Source: Manduca sexta (lineage: Eukaryota > Arthropoda > Insecta > Lepidoptera > Sphingidae). Taken from it: a DNA stretch of 64,000 bases. The position numbers and the translations under genes were made by a program. The number at the start of each line of letters is the position of its first letter. The stretch's first letter is position 1. The DNA is taken from positions 9,102,913 to 9,166,912 of the forward strand of contig NC_051131.1 in NCBI RefSeq assembly GCF_014839805.1, in the 5' to 3' direction. Positions 34,000 to 47,511 of the stretch are shown here, in pieces. The notes below the pieces were generated by a model. It saw only the letters and a list, made by a program, of their open reading frames with translations, was not told where the DNA came from and made no database searches.

Positions 34000-36900
34000 C
34001 GCCGCGCTGATTCATAAAATATGTCATAAGTGCTTGCTATATTTCCATTTTTAAGTATAACGATGTATTTCTAATCATGATTTTTTAAATATTTGGTGTT
34101 TTCAGGTACGCCGAGCGTATAAATAATGTTTTTTAACCGCAACATAATTGCTTTCAATTTGTCAAATTGAAGAGTTGGCATCGCGCGGCGTGTTTCTGGC
34201 GCAAATAAATTCAATTCGCTCGTCTCGTAGACGCGTCGCTAAGGTCTTTGCTCTTGACTTAATGTGACTTTTATTGCATTCCACTTCCAGTTTCATTGTG
34301 CGAGGCTCCCCCCACTTTGCAGTACAAACGGAACGCTTTAACTCACCGTCTCAACATTTCAGGGGATACGTACTGATTTATTTTGGTAGGCATTGGTAGA
34401 ATTTTTAAAGTTTTAGTTATTGTGAGACCGAAATATGTTGATAAAACAACAAGAAGTTGTTCAACATTTAACATAAACTTAGATACTCACATAAATCTTC
34501 TAATCATTTAGTTTGCTCCCTGACGGGTTTATCAATATGCTAAAAAACAAGATTCCAATGAGTAAAAAATATGCAGTTACTATCCAGAGCAGGCTTAGGG
34601 TGATACAAAACAAACAATAGCCGTTCCCGTCCGCGTACAGGGTCGAATCAGCCATATGCTGTGACAAGCGTAATGGGGGCCGCGGGCGGGAAATGACCGC
34701 CGCCATTCATCATAAAGCCGCAAATAGCTGGCCGTTTTCATTTTTCACAGCGACCTGTTTAAAAAACCCACAACTCTTACATCCTTCGCGATAAAGCCGT
34801 TAACGCTGCGTTTGCTTTTTTTTTATAAAATACAAAAGGGGAACTTTTGGTTACTGTAATGATGAGCGGGTAATATCTGTCTTCCGGGCTCCATTAGGTA
34901 ATGAACCGTAATTGGTTTATTAAGCCACTCCAAATGTTTTTGAGTGTGAAATTAAATGAAATGTTAAACGCTTTTGCGTAATGTTACTTCCTTATATAGA
35001 CGTGAGATAATTGTCACACTACTGCGAGCTCTATAACTATAGCTTTAGTTATGGTATTGAAGTTACATAGTTACATAAATTTGAATAAAAAGCACGTACT
35101 GATTTTAAACATATCTATTTTACGAAGTGTAAAAAACAACATTACATTGTGTAATATAAAACTCAATGACGCATTTATCTTAGAAGTTTAAAAAAATTGA
35201 AACTGGCCGACAGAAGTCGAAAGCAGACGACGTAGAGCTGGGGCGCGAAATAATTTTCGCCACAATTAGTCGGTCGCGTTACTAATTGAGACATCAAAGG
35301 CTCCGGCGACAGTCGGGCGCTCGTAATCCCCTGCATCCACAACTTAATACGTCGCTTTGTTTCCAATTACACCTCCTAAAAAGATCATTGCTCTTTTCAT
35401 GGAATAAAAATCTTTGCAGTATATTTTATTGTGATTGAACAGTTCATTGCACACCAGTATAGACGTTCTTAATTCTTTAGACTATTAATTGTTCAAAACT
35501 TTCTTCTTAATTAAATTAGTTTGTATTATTAGAAGATAGTACATTTTACCAGAAATTTGTTCGTGTCAGTCTTAGTTCTATTTCTGTCTATCTTCAATAA
35601 TTGTCATTTGCTTTATATCATCTCAATAGCATGAGATGACGATATAAAACAAATGACAATCCCGTCAATTCCCATTTGAAATCCAACAGATTTTAAAGTG
35701 AAGGGTTGTCAACGTGCATGTTTCGGTCCTATCGTGACCATTAAGGCGGTAGCCGGCGGCGACGAGCTGTACGTACCGGCTCCACCGCAATATGGGGTCA
35801 CCTGATAATGCCTGCGTAATTACGTCGATACTGGCCAGGTACGAAGCGTGCGGTCACTTCTATTAGTTCTGTTATGCTGATTGTACTTTAAAAAAAAAAG
35901 TAGGCAAAGAAGAAAGATTACAGTTCCTCGTTTTTTTTTTAAATCTTGGTTGTAGTATTAGTCAGAACGCAGCAGAACAGATTCAAAATTAAAAATCGCT
36001 TTTTTATGACCTTATTTTATTCAAATAAACTTCAAAAGGTTTACTTTATTTTAGATAGAAAAATAATATTTCGATTGAATTAAATGTGTAACACCGTTTC
36101 AAAGTTTCAAATTTGTCAAGCTACTTTTGTGGCTGACTGCGTATTAGCATTAGCCATTCATAAACAATTCTCATCGCAAATCCCTTTTAATTTCTACAAA
36201 TATGAGTTCATTGCAATTCGTAACAACAGGATGTATAGCTTTGTATAAAGTCAAATATTGATACAGAAGTCGCGGGCCCACTGCTACCATTCCGTTATCT
36301 ATGAATAGATTAGAAATTATGCGCGGCCACTACTAAGGCGTCTGGTTTATATTCTACCTCAAGGGCAGAATAGGTATTTATAATGGCCGCGCTTTATATC
36401 ATAAATTAAACATTGACTCCGTTATGGACATGGCATTTTGAATATTACGCAAGTTCGTAAAGTATTGGATAATATTGAACAGTTATTAGGTTTTTATATT
36501 GGTTTTAAAAACCTCAAATATTTGCATTGCATTTGTTTTGATATGCAAACAGATAGTTCGTTAGCAGTTAAAGATGTCTAATGGATCATACTTACGAATC
36601 TTTTAGACGGACATCATAGACCTAAAAACAAAAAAGTATATGAATGACATATTGAAGCGACAAACTTATCGCTAGGATATGGCCTTTTTCCATCCATATT
36701 TTTGTTTTTTATTACCTATCGTAAATGACGATAGAAAAGCGTCATGGTTACGGCCTCTGGCGAGAAAATACACGCATATGCGCATGTCCTTCTTTTAATG
36801 GCTATAATAATTGAAAATTGCATTTACAGTGTTTGAATAGAGTTATAAATAGCATGGAAGAGATTTTCTGCGTCGGCGTATCGTCACGCATAATCCTTGC
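34000..36900. other. Gene-free stretch rich in balanced islands
   Basis: Islands at about 34120-34340, 34640-34800, 35200-35360 and 35690-35860 break the AT-rich background. The frames in them (up to 68 codons) have no motif. They are probably cis-regulatory DNA downstream of the buttonhead-like gene. A hairpin at 35601-35659 is listed separately. Confidence 0.4.
35601..35659 (+). ncRNA. Imperfect hairpin, possible pre-miRNA-like structure
   Basis: The 5' arm TTGTCATTTGCTTTATATCA continuing TCTCA pairs with the 3' arm that begins TGAGATGACGATATAAAACA, with a few bulges and a loop of about 7 bases. The size of about 60 bases fits a small pre-miRNA, but the seed matches no miRNA I recognise. 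A foldback MITE remnant is equally likely. Confidence 0.25.
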
Positions 36901-36908
36901 TATGTTAA

Positions 36909-37075
36909 CAGTTGAGCCCCACCGGTAGGGTCAGGTCCATATACCCCGAATCCTGCCGGCTTCCGTTTGTAATTGATGTAAAATCTAATTATCATTAGAA
37001 TGATTTGCAGACCGCATGTATGTATTAGTACATGTTGTCTGGTTCACTTTCGGTAAATTTCTCCTTTTGTCACTG
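36909..37075 (-). mobile_element. hAT-like MITE copy (family M1), degraded
   Basis: Contains AGGTCCATATACCCCGAATC, GCCGGCTTCCGTTTGTAATT and AATGATTTGCAGACCGCATG and ends CCTTTTGTCACTG. It aligns with the complement of the 33733 copy. Confidence 0.7.
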
Positions 37076-37079
37076 AGCC

Positions 37080-39560
37080 CTACTTCTTTTAATTCACTCC
37101 ATTAGTAGATTCTGAAAAAAATAGTACCTTCTATAATAACGAATCTAATAAACCTTGTTATTTAAGTTACAAAAATTTTATCGTTAAATAATATCAAGAA
37201 AAAATTTAAAAACCTTTCTCCATTTGCACACTTACAACCTGTGTAGTAAGAATGTTTAAACCAGCAAGCGTGAAGATTTAAAAATAAAACCCCTGAATTA
37301 AACGTAGAAAGCAGTTAAGACACGACGTGGCTCCTTTAAAAGCGGCAAGATGTTTGCGACGGGAACAATCGATCGGGCAGCTACAATTTCCGCAGTCACT
37401 GCTGCTCCACGGGCAATTTGTGTCCGTTGCTTGCTTTAATCGCTACCGGAATATAAACTATATTACGTTTTTAAAACATTCGTACCCGCATTAAAGAGAT
37501 ACGAGTTAATTGCAGTACTTACGTTTCAAAATCGATCTGCAACCGGTGCGCTTTCAATAAAATGTAAGTGAAAGGACTCGATACCATATTTTGTTGAGAG
37601 TTTAAATTGATTTTATATGTGCATTGGTTCGCTTCCTTAATGTCTGCCGGACTCAATAATTTAACAAAGTAAGGTATAAAATGAACAGAGGCTATCACTG
37701 GCTACCACTTAATAAAGGTATCATCGAAGAGTCGAGGATCTGATCTGATAAGTGGTTGCGCAACAACAAACGCAGTTAGATCGAATTATCCGCCGATCGA
37801 TGGCTTCTAGATTGCATCTCAATAATCCTTGTCCGAGATATCGGCCGAGATTGCTCGGCAAACGTGCGTCAGCCGTCCAGCTACTAGCTGCCCTTCCGGG
37901 ATACAGTATAATAATCGTGGCAGCCAGTAAACCAGATAAACGTGTTCATTCAGTTTCTCGGAATTGTCACGAATGACAAAATGACTCGGTGTCTAATAAT
38001 GGTACGACATCAGAAAATATATTAGGTAGATATGCATTTCTCGGTCGAAACTGCACGCCAGTGACCGTCGGGACGCGGTAATTGATGACGTCGCGGCCAA
38101 CCGGTGTCCGCCCATTTTCCGTCAATTTTCGTCACTTGAGTGATGGTGGAGCGTCCCGCCCACCGCGGTTCACCCCCGCGCCCCGCTGCCACCCCCGCGC
38201 CGCCCGGCTGCGGCACGCGTCGTGCTAATTTTAAATGGGATGAACTTGTAACGGGCGGCCGACGCTGAGGAATGTGAGAGCCACCATTCGTTAATCATAC
38301 ATTTGTGACATATACACTCGTCAAACCGGCAGAAATACATCACAGTATTTTTCGTTCCACTAGTTTATGGTTAATCTTATTGATTTATAAAACAAATACT
38401 TTGTCCATCGTCATACACTTACAAAACAAGGTGGTAGAAAATCTTTCGTTGTAAGATATATCGTCAAACTTAAAAGAGAAATACGTCCCTCTTGTCGGCG
38501 AGGTCTCCCTCACTGGATTGCAAAGTCAGCCGCAGACAAAGCGCTACCTAATTCCCCTGCAGTTACAATAGCCTGTGGGGATATAAATAAAGTGGGACCA
38601 CTTAATGAAACACATAAACTGAAGAGAGGTAACGACCCGAGAGACAACCCCGTTGTCATGACAACGCCTGCCTACAACCAATACATATTGGTGAAGGAAC
38701 TGAGCTATTTAAACTACATAATGTAGACAAGAATTCAAAATAATGTTAATACGAATTATACATATAGAAAATACCCATTATAGTAATTATAATTATGGTG
38801 AAGTTAAATTAAATTATTATACATACCTATATTAAAGTTATGGTGCACGCGAACTATAAAAGGGAAAAAAAATAAAAACGGCATTCACAAAATAAGAACC
38901 TCATATTGAACCTTGTTAGTGCTCTTTTTAAAAGGACAATTAATATAAATAATCGCTAACGTGAGAAAATAGCATCATGATGCATATTACAGTTTCATGA
39001 AGGATATTTTAGTATTCCACAGTCTTTACATTCATATACGGCTAATAGCCAACCTTTCAATTCTCAGTCCATGATGGCATAATGCGTAAACTTTGCAGTT
39101 GAACCTTGATTATTGCCTTTAACCTCCGCCCTCAGCAGAACTAAACCTTTTCTAAAATTACATTTAGTACCAATTGATATTTTCGTGTTCCAACTTGATG
39201 ATTCATCAAAGCGGCATCATTGTACGTAGTCATTGCTTCGTTGACTCGAACAATCAATAAAACGGTCATGAGCTGTGCCTCGGGACCTGATGAGTGGCAT
39301 CATGCGATGGCGCGCACGTGCTAGTTTTTATTACCACTATTATCATGTCAGAATAAAACGTATTGAGCGTGTTTGCTCTACGTACGTACCGAAGTATGTG
39401 GCGTGTTGGATTCGATTTTTAAAATGTTATGATTCATATTACGTAATTGGATGAGATTGGGGAACGGTTAATGCAAGAGGTGGAAGCCCTTATAAGATAT
39501 TTGTAAATATGATAAAACCAAAGATTCTGATGAGGTTTCTAAAAATAGAATAGCCCCATT
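37080..39560. other. Gene-free stretch with GC-rich islands
   Basis: Balanced islands lie at about 37320-37440 and 37700-37970. A GC-rich block at 38040-38230 includes GTTCACCCCCGCGCCCCGC and GCCACCCCCGCGCC, which resemble Sp/KLF sites. Frames across it are low-complexity. It is a candidate enhancer or an unannotated promoter. Confidence 0.4.
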
Positions 39561-39570
39561 TTTATTTTTA

Positions 39571-39850
39571 TTATTTTTTTTTGCTTTGAATGACGAGACG
39601 AGTTTGCCGTTCGCCTGATGGTAAGCGATACGACCGCCCATAATCAGTACAAACACCATCCAACACGTTAAATTATAAAGTATTGTTTAGTATTCCACTG
39701 CGTTCGCCATCCTCAGACGTGACATATTAACAATGTCCTTCAAACCGGAACACAACAGTGTCAGCACACTGTTACTTGGCGGTAGAAATAGACATTGCGA
39801 TGGTACCTACCTTGGCGAGCTCTCTCATATGAGAGACCTACCACTAGTAA
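39571..39850 (+). mobile_element. Interspersed repeat family C, copy 2
   Basis: TTGCTTTGAATGACGAGACG, GATGGTAAGCGATACGACCG, CAAACCGGAACACAACAGTG and CTCTCATATGAGAGACCTAC match copy 1 at 29511 in the same order and orientation. Confidence 0.78.
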
Positions 39851-39859
39851 AGTTTCTCA

Positions 39860-42075
39860 AATGTTCTTTCAAATAATTTTATAAGTCAACACATTAATGT
39901 TACACAAAAACATAAAATGACTTAATTACATTAAAGATATGTTTAATAACGCTTTGAAACCTAAGACCTGAAATGGTCAATAAAGCGGTTTTAATTAATA
40001 GCTGTTGATAGACAAAAGTGTGTCAAGCTCTCAGCTCGCTTAGTCAGGCAGTAATTATGCAAACAATTGCTGGCTGCCATAATTATAGGTATAATGTCTA
40101 CATAAGTTCATTAAGCCGCGAATCGCGATCATCGCTGAGTGGAGGATTGCTGTCGCGTGCACTACGCATGATTTATGAATTGTAATGGGGTTAGGTTTTT
40201 TTCTAGTCTTGTCGCGAACTTCCCAACGCAAAGAAGCATTTTAGTTTTTGTCATTAGTTAACCTTGGACCATGGAAGTTGAAAGCGTAGTGCTTATTCTA
40301 ATTCGATGCCTTTGGCAGTTTTTCAACAGTGTCGAATTAACTCAGATGTCAAGCGAGAAGCGTAAATGAATTTTTTTATTTTAATTGAACTCAATGCGAT
40401 GCACTAAGACATTGTTTTTTTTTTCAAGAATAACCTATTGAATGATAAGGACTTACAATACCTATTTGTCTATTGGCTGGTTCTGAGTTTTGAAAACAGT
40501 TTAAGCGATTTGAAAACTTGGGAAGAAGTTGTTGTTTTCGTTATTGATGTCGAAAAGACGTGGTAGTGAAATCCTGGAAACCAAATATGTATTTAATAAC
40601 TAAATTAGTTACATTTAATTGCATTGTTATATTTATCTTAAACTCTAGTAGAATTAACGTTTCGAAAATTCCGCGAGACTTCTACGAATTTAATACCGGC
40701 CTATTTATTAACATCCGTTTCTGACAAGAATCCAACAGACATCTCGTTCGGATATAAAAGTTTGAAAATATGAGAGGAGTAGACAACAGCGTGAATACGG
40801 TCTCTGACCACATATATTCGCTGTGCAAACTTTAACAGCTAGTATATCTACATATGGATTTTTAAAAATATAATACACAGTCATTTGTTATGTGGTTGAG
40901 ACAAACCGTAATATCACAGGGTTGACGCAAGCCGTGTAAATCGCGCGGGGGCGTGGCCGATCGATACCGCGCGATACCGCGTGATTTACCTACCATATAA
41001 TAAAGGTACGCATCCACGAATCGGACGTTGTCGTAATTAACTCCCATCCACACCCTCCTTTAATTAACATCATGAAGATGTCCATTTTTATCTATGCGTG
41101 AAATTTAATTAAAATTAAAACAAGTTATAATTAAAATAATAATGTAATGTAGTTTTTTTACTCATATCTAGATATTAAAATGTTACATTTTTGATTGTTA
41201 TTACATGTTAAGTTTGTGTCTGAGTTGTAGTGCTCTACTTTTTCATCTCAAACGTTATTATCCCTCTCCTTCGCTTGCTGATAACAATCTAGTGCTACAG
41301 AAGAAATGTTTTCAGAAAAACAACTTTACCCATGACAACACAAACTCTAGCTAAGCTAGTTTTAAAGAAAAGTGCCGAAAAAGCCGGGCGACAAGCGGCG
41401 TCACGCTGCCTACACACGACGGAAACGCTTCGCTCATGCATTATTCAAAAGCGAACGCAAATACAAATAAATAGGCATGAAATAAATACAAACAGGCTGA
41501 ATGGAGCCACGGCGGTGGGCGGGGCCGCGCGACATAAATATCGCCCGCGCTGTCATAAGAGCGCCCGATCTGGACGGTGCTATTTTGGATTCGACTTTTA
41601 GTTTTGGTGCTTGTTAGTTTCAGTATCGCGAAAGGCACCTTTTATCTCCAAAACATCGAAAAAAAATGTACCTAGTCATATTATATTTTTTTTCTTCTTT
41701 GGTTGGATAAAAGGCTGATTATTGATTTTGGTACTATGATGATCAAAAAGTCGTAAAAGATCAATCCTTTGACTCGCATCAGCTATGGGTTTATATAGTA
41801 CATAGACAATTTCACTTTTCATGCATAGTTTGTAGGTATCTCAAATATTTCTTTCACTGAATCGAATAACAAAAAAACAATTAGCATATAATTGTCAGTT
41901 GTATTAAACTTTTGTAGAATACTCATAACACAATATGGCTTAGAATACAACATAGTGACGTTAACAAGATGCTTTATACTTGAATATAGACGGTCATCTT
42001 GACATTGCGTTACTAAATGAACCAAATACTTATGTTCATGAAAATAACACTTTATTATGATTTACTCTAACTGTA
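39860..42075. other. No convincing gene; one promoter-like island
   Basis: A balanced island at about 41330-41640 includes GGCGGGGCCGCGCGACATAA-like sequence and an initiator-like TTTCAGTATCGCG. The 89-codon frame over it has no recognised domain. Another GC patch lies at about 40920-40990. Nothing else was seen. Confidence 0.35.
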
Positions 42076-42081
42076 GATAAG

Positions 42082-42403
42082 AGCAGTGATAGCCTAGTTG
42101 GGTGTGGAATGGACTATTGAGACCAATGTCCGCAGATTCAAATCCCAAGGGCACACACCTCTGATTTTTCTAAATTATGTGTGTATTCTTTGTGTGTTAT
42201 CGCTTGCTTTAACTATGAAGGAAAATACTATGAGGACACCTGCAGGCTAAAAAAGTTCATTATAGAAATTTTGAGGGTGTGTGAACTCTACCAATCTGCA
42301 CTAGGTCATCGTGGTGGACTAAGGCCTAATCCCTCTCAAGAGTAGAGGAGGCCGGTGCCCAGCTATAGGACAGAATGGAATACAGGGCTAATATTATATA
42401 TAA
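42082..42403 (+). mobile_element. tRNA-related SINE, family B, copy 1
   Basis: GATAGCCTAGTTGGGTGTGG (box A region) and box B GATTCAAATCCC head a body with AAGGGCACACACCTCTGA, GTGGTGGACTAAGGCCTAAT and AGAGGAGGCCGGTGCCCAGC, ending ATACAGGGCTAATATTATA. It is more diverged than copy 2 at 51447. Confidence 0.85.
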
Positions 42404-42409
42404 CTGTAG

Positions 42410-45400
42410 ATGTAAAATAAAGAAGTGTAATTATAGAGCAATAAACTTCGTGATTCGATACATTCAAAAATGTTCTATATTCATTTGAGGTAGAGTTAGA
42501 AATATAAATGTCAAATTTGTTTACGCACTATCAAAGACGTCAGACTGTAAAAAACTACCGACTGGCACACACTGTTATTTTCAGTTTAACGGCAAAAGGT
42601 CTGGTGAATATGTAAATGGCTAAATTAGTAAAATAATGTCAAATAGCGCCCAGCACATATACCTACATAGTTGATCTCAAATATTAATATTGTTATATGG
42701 GAAGGATTGGAAAAATAGGGAAGACATTGCCTTATAATGTAACAACGTAGGTTAATAACATTATAATAATTATAAAAAGTACCAAACATTATATCTTTCT
42801 GTTACAAGTTAAAAAACTATAGCACGATATAGTTTTTTTGTTTCACTTAATAGGTTAATTTGTCATTTAAGAGAAGAATATAATTCATAAATTAAATTCA
42901 GAATTAATTGATGTGATAAATATAAACAATTTGTTCGCAGTATAAAGCCATCCATCTTCGATATTACTTTTATAGGTACCCAACTAGATAGCGTTATCGG
43001 GATCGTATCAATGTCTGCTTTTAATTACACTAAATAATATTGTTTACATGCCAAATATTCAATTATCATCCCCAGCTGTTTGCAGCTACGTGTAGTGAAT
43101 TGCCAAGAACTTTCCCTGATGTTCCTATAGACTTCCTCTTACTGCCAGGACGATATCAAAAAGATTCTTGTATTATAATCTTCCAATAACTTTGTTACCT
43201 GTACATAATATTTTCGTTTGCTTATAACACAGAATGACGAAGTAAGTAAGTTACTTGGCAGATGATAAGAAACATAAGTCACGTCTAAACAGTAACAACA
43301 TCGAACTTTATACTTATTATGATCATTACCCTGAGATATAAAGGTATGGACTTAGCACATTCAGCTCACAACGCCCAAAATTGCGTTTAAACAAAATATC
43401 AAATGTGTTGCAAATATTTTTAGTTTTTCTACTTTATGAATGCTCATTTATTTTTCTTTCCAACAAATCAAATCACCTTTTCTGTTTTAATCAGTCAAGT
43501 CATCGTCCGAGCGTCCAGTTCGTATTCGCGATGTGTCCGAGTCGCGACGTGTGCGCATTTCGCCTCATCCACTCTCCGCACTAAATTACCTGCAATTTAT
43601 TGCTCAACAGCTACATTATATTATCATAAAATAATTTGCAAACAATTATTTTATTAAAATGATAACCGTTATCCAAAGTTATGCAAGAATTTTGTATAAT
43701 TTTCCCCGTCCAAAGTACATATTTCAAGTTTTAAATATGCCTTGCAAATATTTATTTGAATGTTGCAAAATATTTTCTTTTGGAAGAATCCATTGGTGCC
43801 TACAACTTTACTACACCTTTGTATCAATGCAAAAATAGTAAATAAGAAATGTCGTAGTCTTTTTATGCGGCTTAATGGAATATAATTGGCGGGTAATTTG
43901 TGCGATATAAAATTTTAATTGAAACTCAGAGTCAATTTCGCTATGGATCGGACAAAAAATGGTACGTCGCCCTCTTGTCCGCTGCTCGTAAATTGCGAGA
44001 ATCGCCATAAATTGCACAAAATCGCCAATTACAAGGATAATGTCGGGAGCGATGGAGCGCCGGCGCACGGCATCGGGCAACCCCGCGCCGCGCCTTACGA
44101 CGTGCCAAAATAAACTCAATCTCCTGCCCCTTTAAGATTGAATAGTTGACTTCGACAATATGTATAATTAGACCCTTCTTACACAACAACGAAATTAATC
44201 TGTTGATGTTCACTTCGTCACGTGTCACGTAATAGCAGTACTCCACGCGGATAGCGAAATACCTGTTCTTACTGCTTTTATTCGATATAAAATTCTTGAT
44301 GTAATGTTCGTAATAATTACGTACTTGTCGAAAATAAATTACTTGCATAATAATGCGAACACAGTTTTTGAGTTGTCACCTCATGTATTATATCGGCCGT
44401 TATAAAAGTGTTGTGATTATTTATTTTCGGTTATTTTAAACACGTAAATGAAAATTTGGTAATTATGACGGAAATTCGAAGATTAAAAACTTGGAACCAA
44501 GAAATAAATAAATTTATGTAACTAATTAAAATGTTTGAGTAAGCCTGTTTAAATTAAAATGGTCGACCAATAAGTGATTGTTAATTGTTTAAGTCAATGC
44601 TGTATTCTGGTGGTCTGGCTCTTGGCTTTTTATGGTCGCTGACTTCGTTCTTTATTTTAGGAATCAGTAATATGATTGTGATGAGTGTCCAATTTGACCT
44701 CGCCGTCTTAATCCACCGGGTTAAATACATAATGACCGCAATTTAGTTTTAAAATTTTAGCACGAAAATCTCATCAACTCCGGAATAATATTGTCCTTTA
44801 AAACATGAAGACCTTTGCGGCCGATCTCGGCGGAATAAAGGACGGTGTTATTATGTTGGTAAAACAAAATTCCCCCTAATGGGCTCATTATGTGGCGAAA
44901 ATTGTTCGAGAGCTTTTTTTGTATGGGGATATAAATGTATTTGTAATAGCTTTTAGATATATTGCAAAGAAACGGGTCAGGAATCGGGCGGCGTCTGATT
45001 ACCGAAACTTAATTTATTTTCATCTTCATAAAAAAATATAAAATTTGTCCGCGTCGGGGCCGCGTGGGAAACGACCCTGTCGCCGCCGGCCTCTATTACG
45101 TCATTATTTTCTATATTACATTTGGTATTAAATGGGAGATTAATAGGAAATCGATGCGGCAGAAACATGCTTCCACCGTGTCGGTCTCTAATAGTTACGA
45201 GTCTAATATAGAGTTATGAATTTATCTACATACCAATGACGCTACGACACGACAACAGCATAATACCGGGCTGCGTTAGTATGCTTTAATATTGATGTCA
45301 TATTTTCTATGTAGTTGTATGTAGTCGTGCGTATTTTTTTTTTGGTTTTATTTTTGGAAATAAAATTGTGTATAAGACTCCTTAATTAAAAGCTTTTCTG

Positions 45401-47250
45401 AGTGCTCAAATTTGTAAAATAGAATCCTTATTAATTAAAAGTAACTACAATAACGTTAAATAAATTTCATGGTAGCACAATAAATATAATGAATCGATCA
45501 TAAGCCGGTAAGCGGCTTCCAATTGGAGCTAATAAAGTCTGTGAATGTTAATGAATCGCTTTTCGGTGTGTTGTGAGATGTGTCATAAAACGGGCCACTG
45601 GGCCGGGTGTCGCGGCGCGCCGCCCCGGGGGGTCCGGGGGAGACCTAATTGATTTGAGCCCCAGGCCACAATCAAAACAGATCGTATTTTATAAGACGCG
45701 CACTCAATGAGAGGGAGAGGGTGCGTGGGTACAACGCCGATGGTACGAAATTTTGGTTTCGATGGAGGTTGCGGTTCGATTATGGGTTGAATTTGTTGAA
45801 AATAAAAAAAAATATTGTAAAGAATTTGACAGATTACGTAGGGTTCATTTTAAGAATGATATTTGGTTCATTATTTTACCCTTTAAATACAAATGTGTTT
45901 TGCACATATATTATACCTACCTAATGTGCAGACGTTAAAGGCTCTGAATAGTGAAGATTTTAAAACACAAATATTCAACTAAATACTTTGTGCCTGATTT
46001 ATATTTGTAAACATACAATATTTTAAGGAATACAATCTAGTCTTAATGTAATTTAGTGCTTAAGTATTCTTTACAATGATTGTGTTCTGTGTCATGCCTT
46101 TTGTTAAATAATAAAGAGAGAAAAAAATCACCCGCCACTGTTCACGAGCGTCCCAAAAAACCAAGTGAAGCTACTTGGCAGCAGTTTGCTCTGTTGTAAA
46201 TTCTAATGTGTTCAGTGATCAAACACAAGCAAATCAAATGATCATTTGATAAATGGTCCCCGGAGGTGCACGCCGCTTCGTCGCGCTCGTAATGCGGTCA
46301 ACTCGTACCCCGGCCCTTGGGACCCTCGCCAATCCCTGCTTACCACCCTGGGAAAGCGTGTCATAAGATATTAACGCATTTATTTTTATAGTGTTGTGGT
46401 TATGCACTTCAACTGTTTGAACTGTGATATTTAGTAAGTTTTCTTCTTTTATTTATGATAGGTTGTGACTGTTTTAAATATTTATGCCTATTTGTACAAA
46501 TTCTATTGCCGGACCAAAAATTTCCATTTCAAAAGGTATCATCATTCAGATTTTGTAGCACGTAAATAAAATATTCACTCAAGCCTGTTTCCTCTAAGGG
46601 ATAATGTAGAGTCGGATTTTGTATACTACAAAATGCGATTCTATCGTACCCCTAAGTGTAGGAACACTTCATCGTACTTTTATCTCGTGATGTGATAGAG
46701 GGAAAGCTTATACGTATAGTCGCAAATCCCAATTCTGGGCGTTTCAAGGGCCGTAGTCAAATTGCGTTCTACAATCGGTAACGCTAATATAGTGTATGGG
46801 AATGACATATCCTAGCGATAGACATAGCGTGAGGATATAATATATTATGCCATACTTATATTTTTTTATTTTCTATGATTGAAGAAAGGCATTTTGTCTA
46901 CGGTTCCAAGCATATTATTCCACAATGCATATAAAGATAGGAAAATAGACATAATAATGTTATATTAATGGTAGCTGACTTCAACATGACAGAAAAATCG
47001 AAATGTACCTACCTATGTACGTTGAGTATCGCACTGCTGTAACGGTCAATAATGTAAATAAATAATGTGAGAACTAACCTACTGTTTGCATTTTTTCTAG
47101 AACATTAGACTTTACAGCGTTTGTGCGGACATGAGGTTGGTAAGCGCTTACGGCGGTACAGCTGCTACTATTCGAAGGTTCGAAGAATAGGGTTCATAGC
47201 TATAGCATAATATGAGCAAGACAAACAAACAATGAGAAGCAAAACCTATA
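42410..47250. other. Gene-free stretch with several balanced islands
   Basis: Islands at about 43490-43580, 43920-44110, 44560-44720, 44990-45170 and 45490-45720 stand out; the last contains GCGGCGCGCCGCCCCGGGG. Some carry Caudal/Abd-B-like TTTATG and TAATTA words. Frames are short and motif-free. A degraded SINE trace is near 46680-46750. Confidence 0.4.
46680..46750 (-). mobile_element. Degraded SINE remnant, body type 2
   Basis: CTCGTGATGTGATAGAGGG and GTCGCAAATCCCAATTCTGG are recognisable against the complement of the 28208 copy. The rest has decayed. Confidence 0.4.
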
Positions 47251-47252
47251 TT

Positions 47253-47507
47253 TCGACGGTCCCTACGTATAGTATCGAATCTGCAAAATTGTATTTTGTA
47301 TATTCAATACTTTGCGTAGGGACTGTCGATATTTAAACGGTCCTTATTAAAATGAACTGTATTTATTTAAGACAATAAGGATCGAAGTACTTATCGCCAT
47401 GGTAGTAAACACTAAACAAGCGATATATATTCGACAGTCCCTACGAAAAGTATTGCATCTACAAAATGCAATTTTGCAGATTCGATACTTTACGTAGGGA
47501 CCGTCGA
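47253..47507. mobile_element. Foldback MITE whose inverted ends are themselves palindromes
   Basis: Two 77-bp blocks, 47253-47329 and 47431-47507, are nearly exact reverse complements of each other. Each is also internally palindromic: it opens TCGACGGTCCCTACG or TCGACAGTCCCTACG and closes CGTAGGGACTGTCGA or CGTAGGGACCGTCGA. A 101-base AT-rich spacer separates them. There is no coding capacity. Target duplications are not obvious. Confidence 0.82.
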
Positions 47508-47511
47508 TTTA

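Noticed and set aside
43941..44348. 135-codon minus-strand frame
   Set aside because: Overlaps other frames; composition shifts from balanced to AT-rich midway, and no domain is present.
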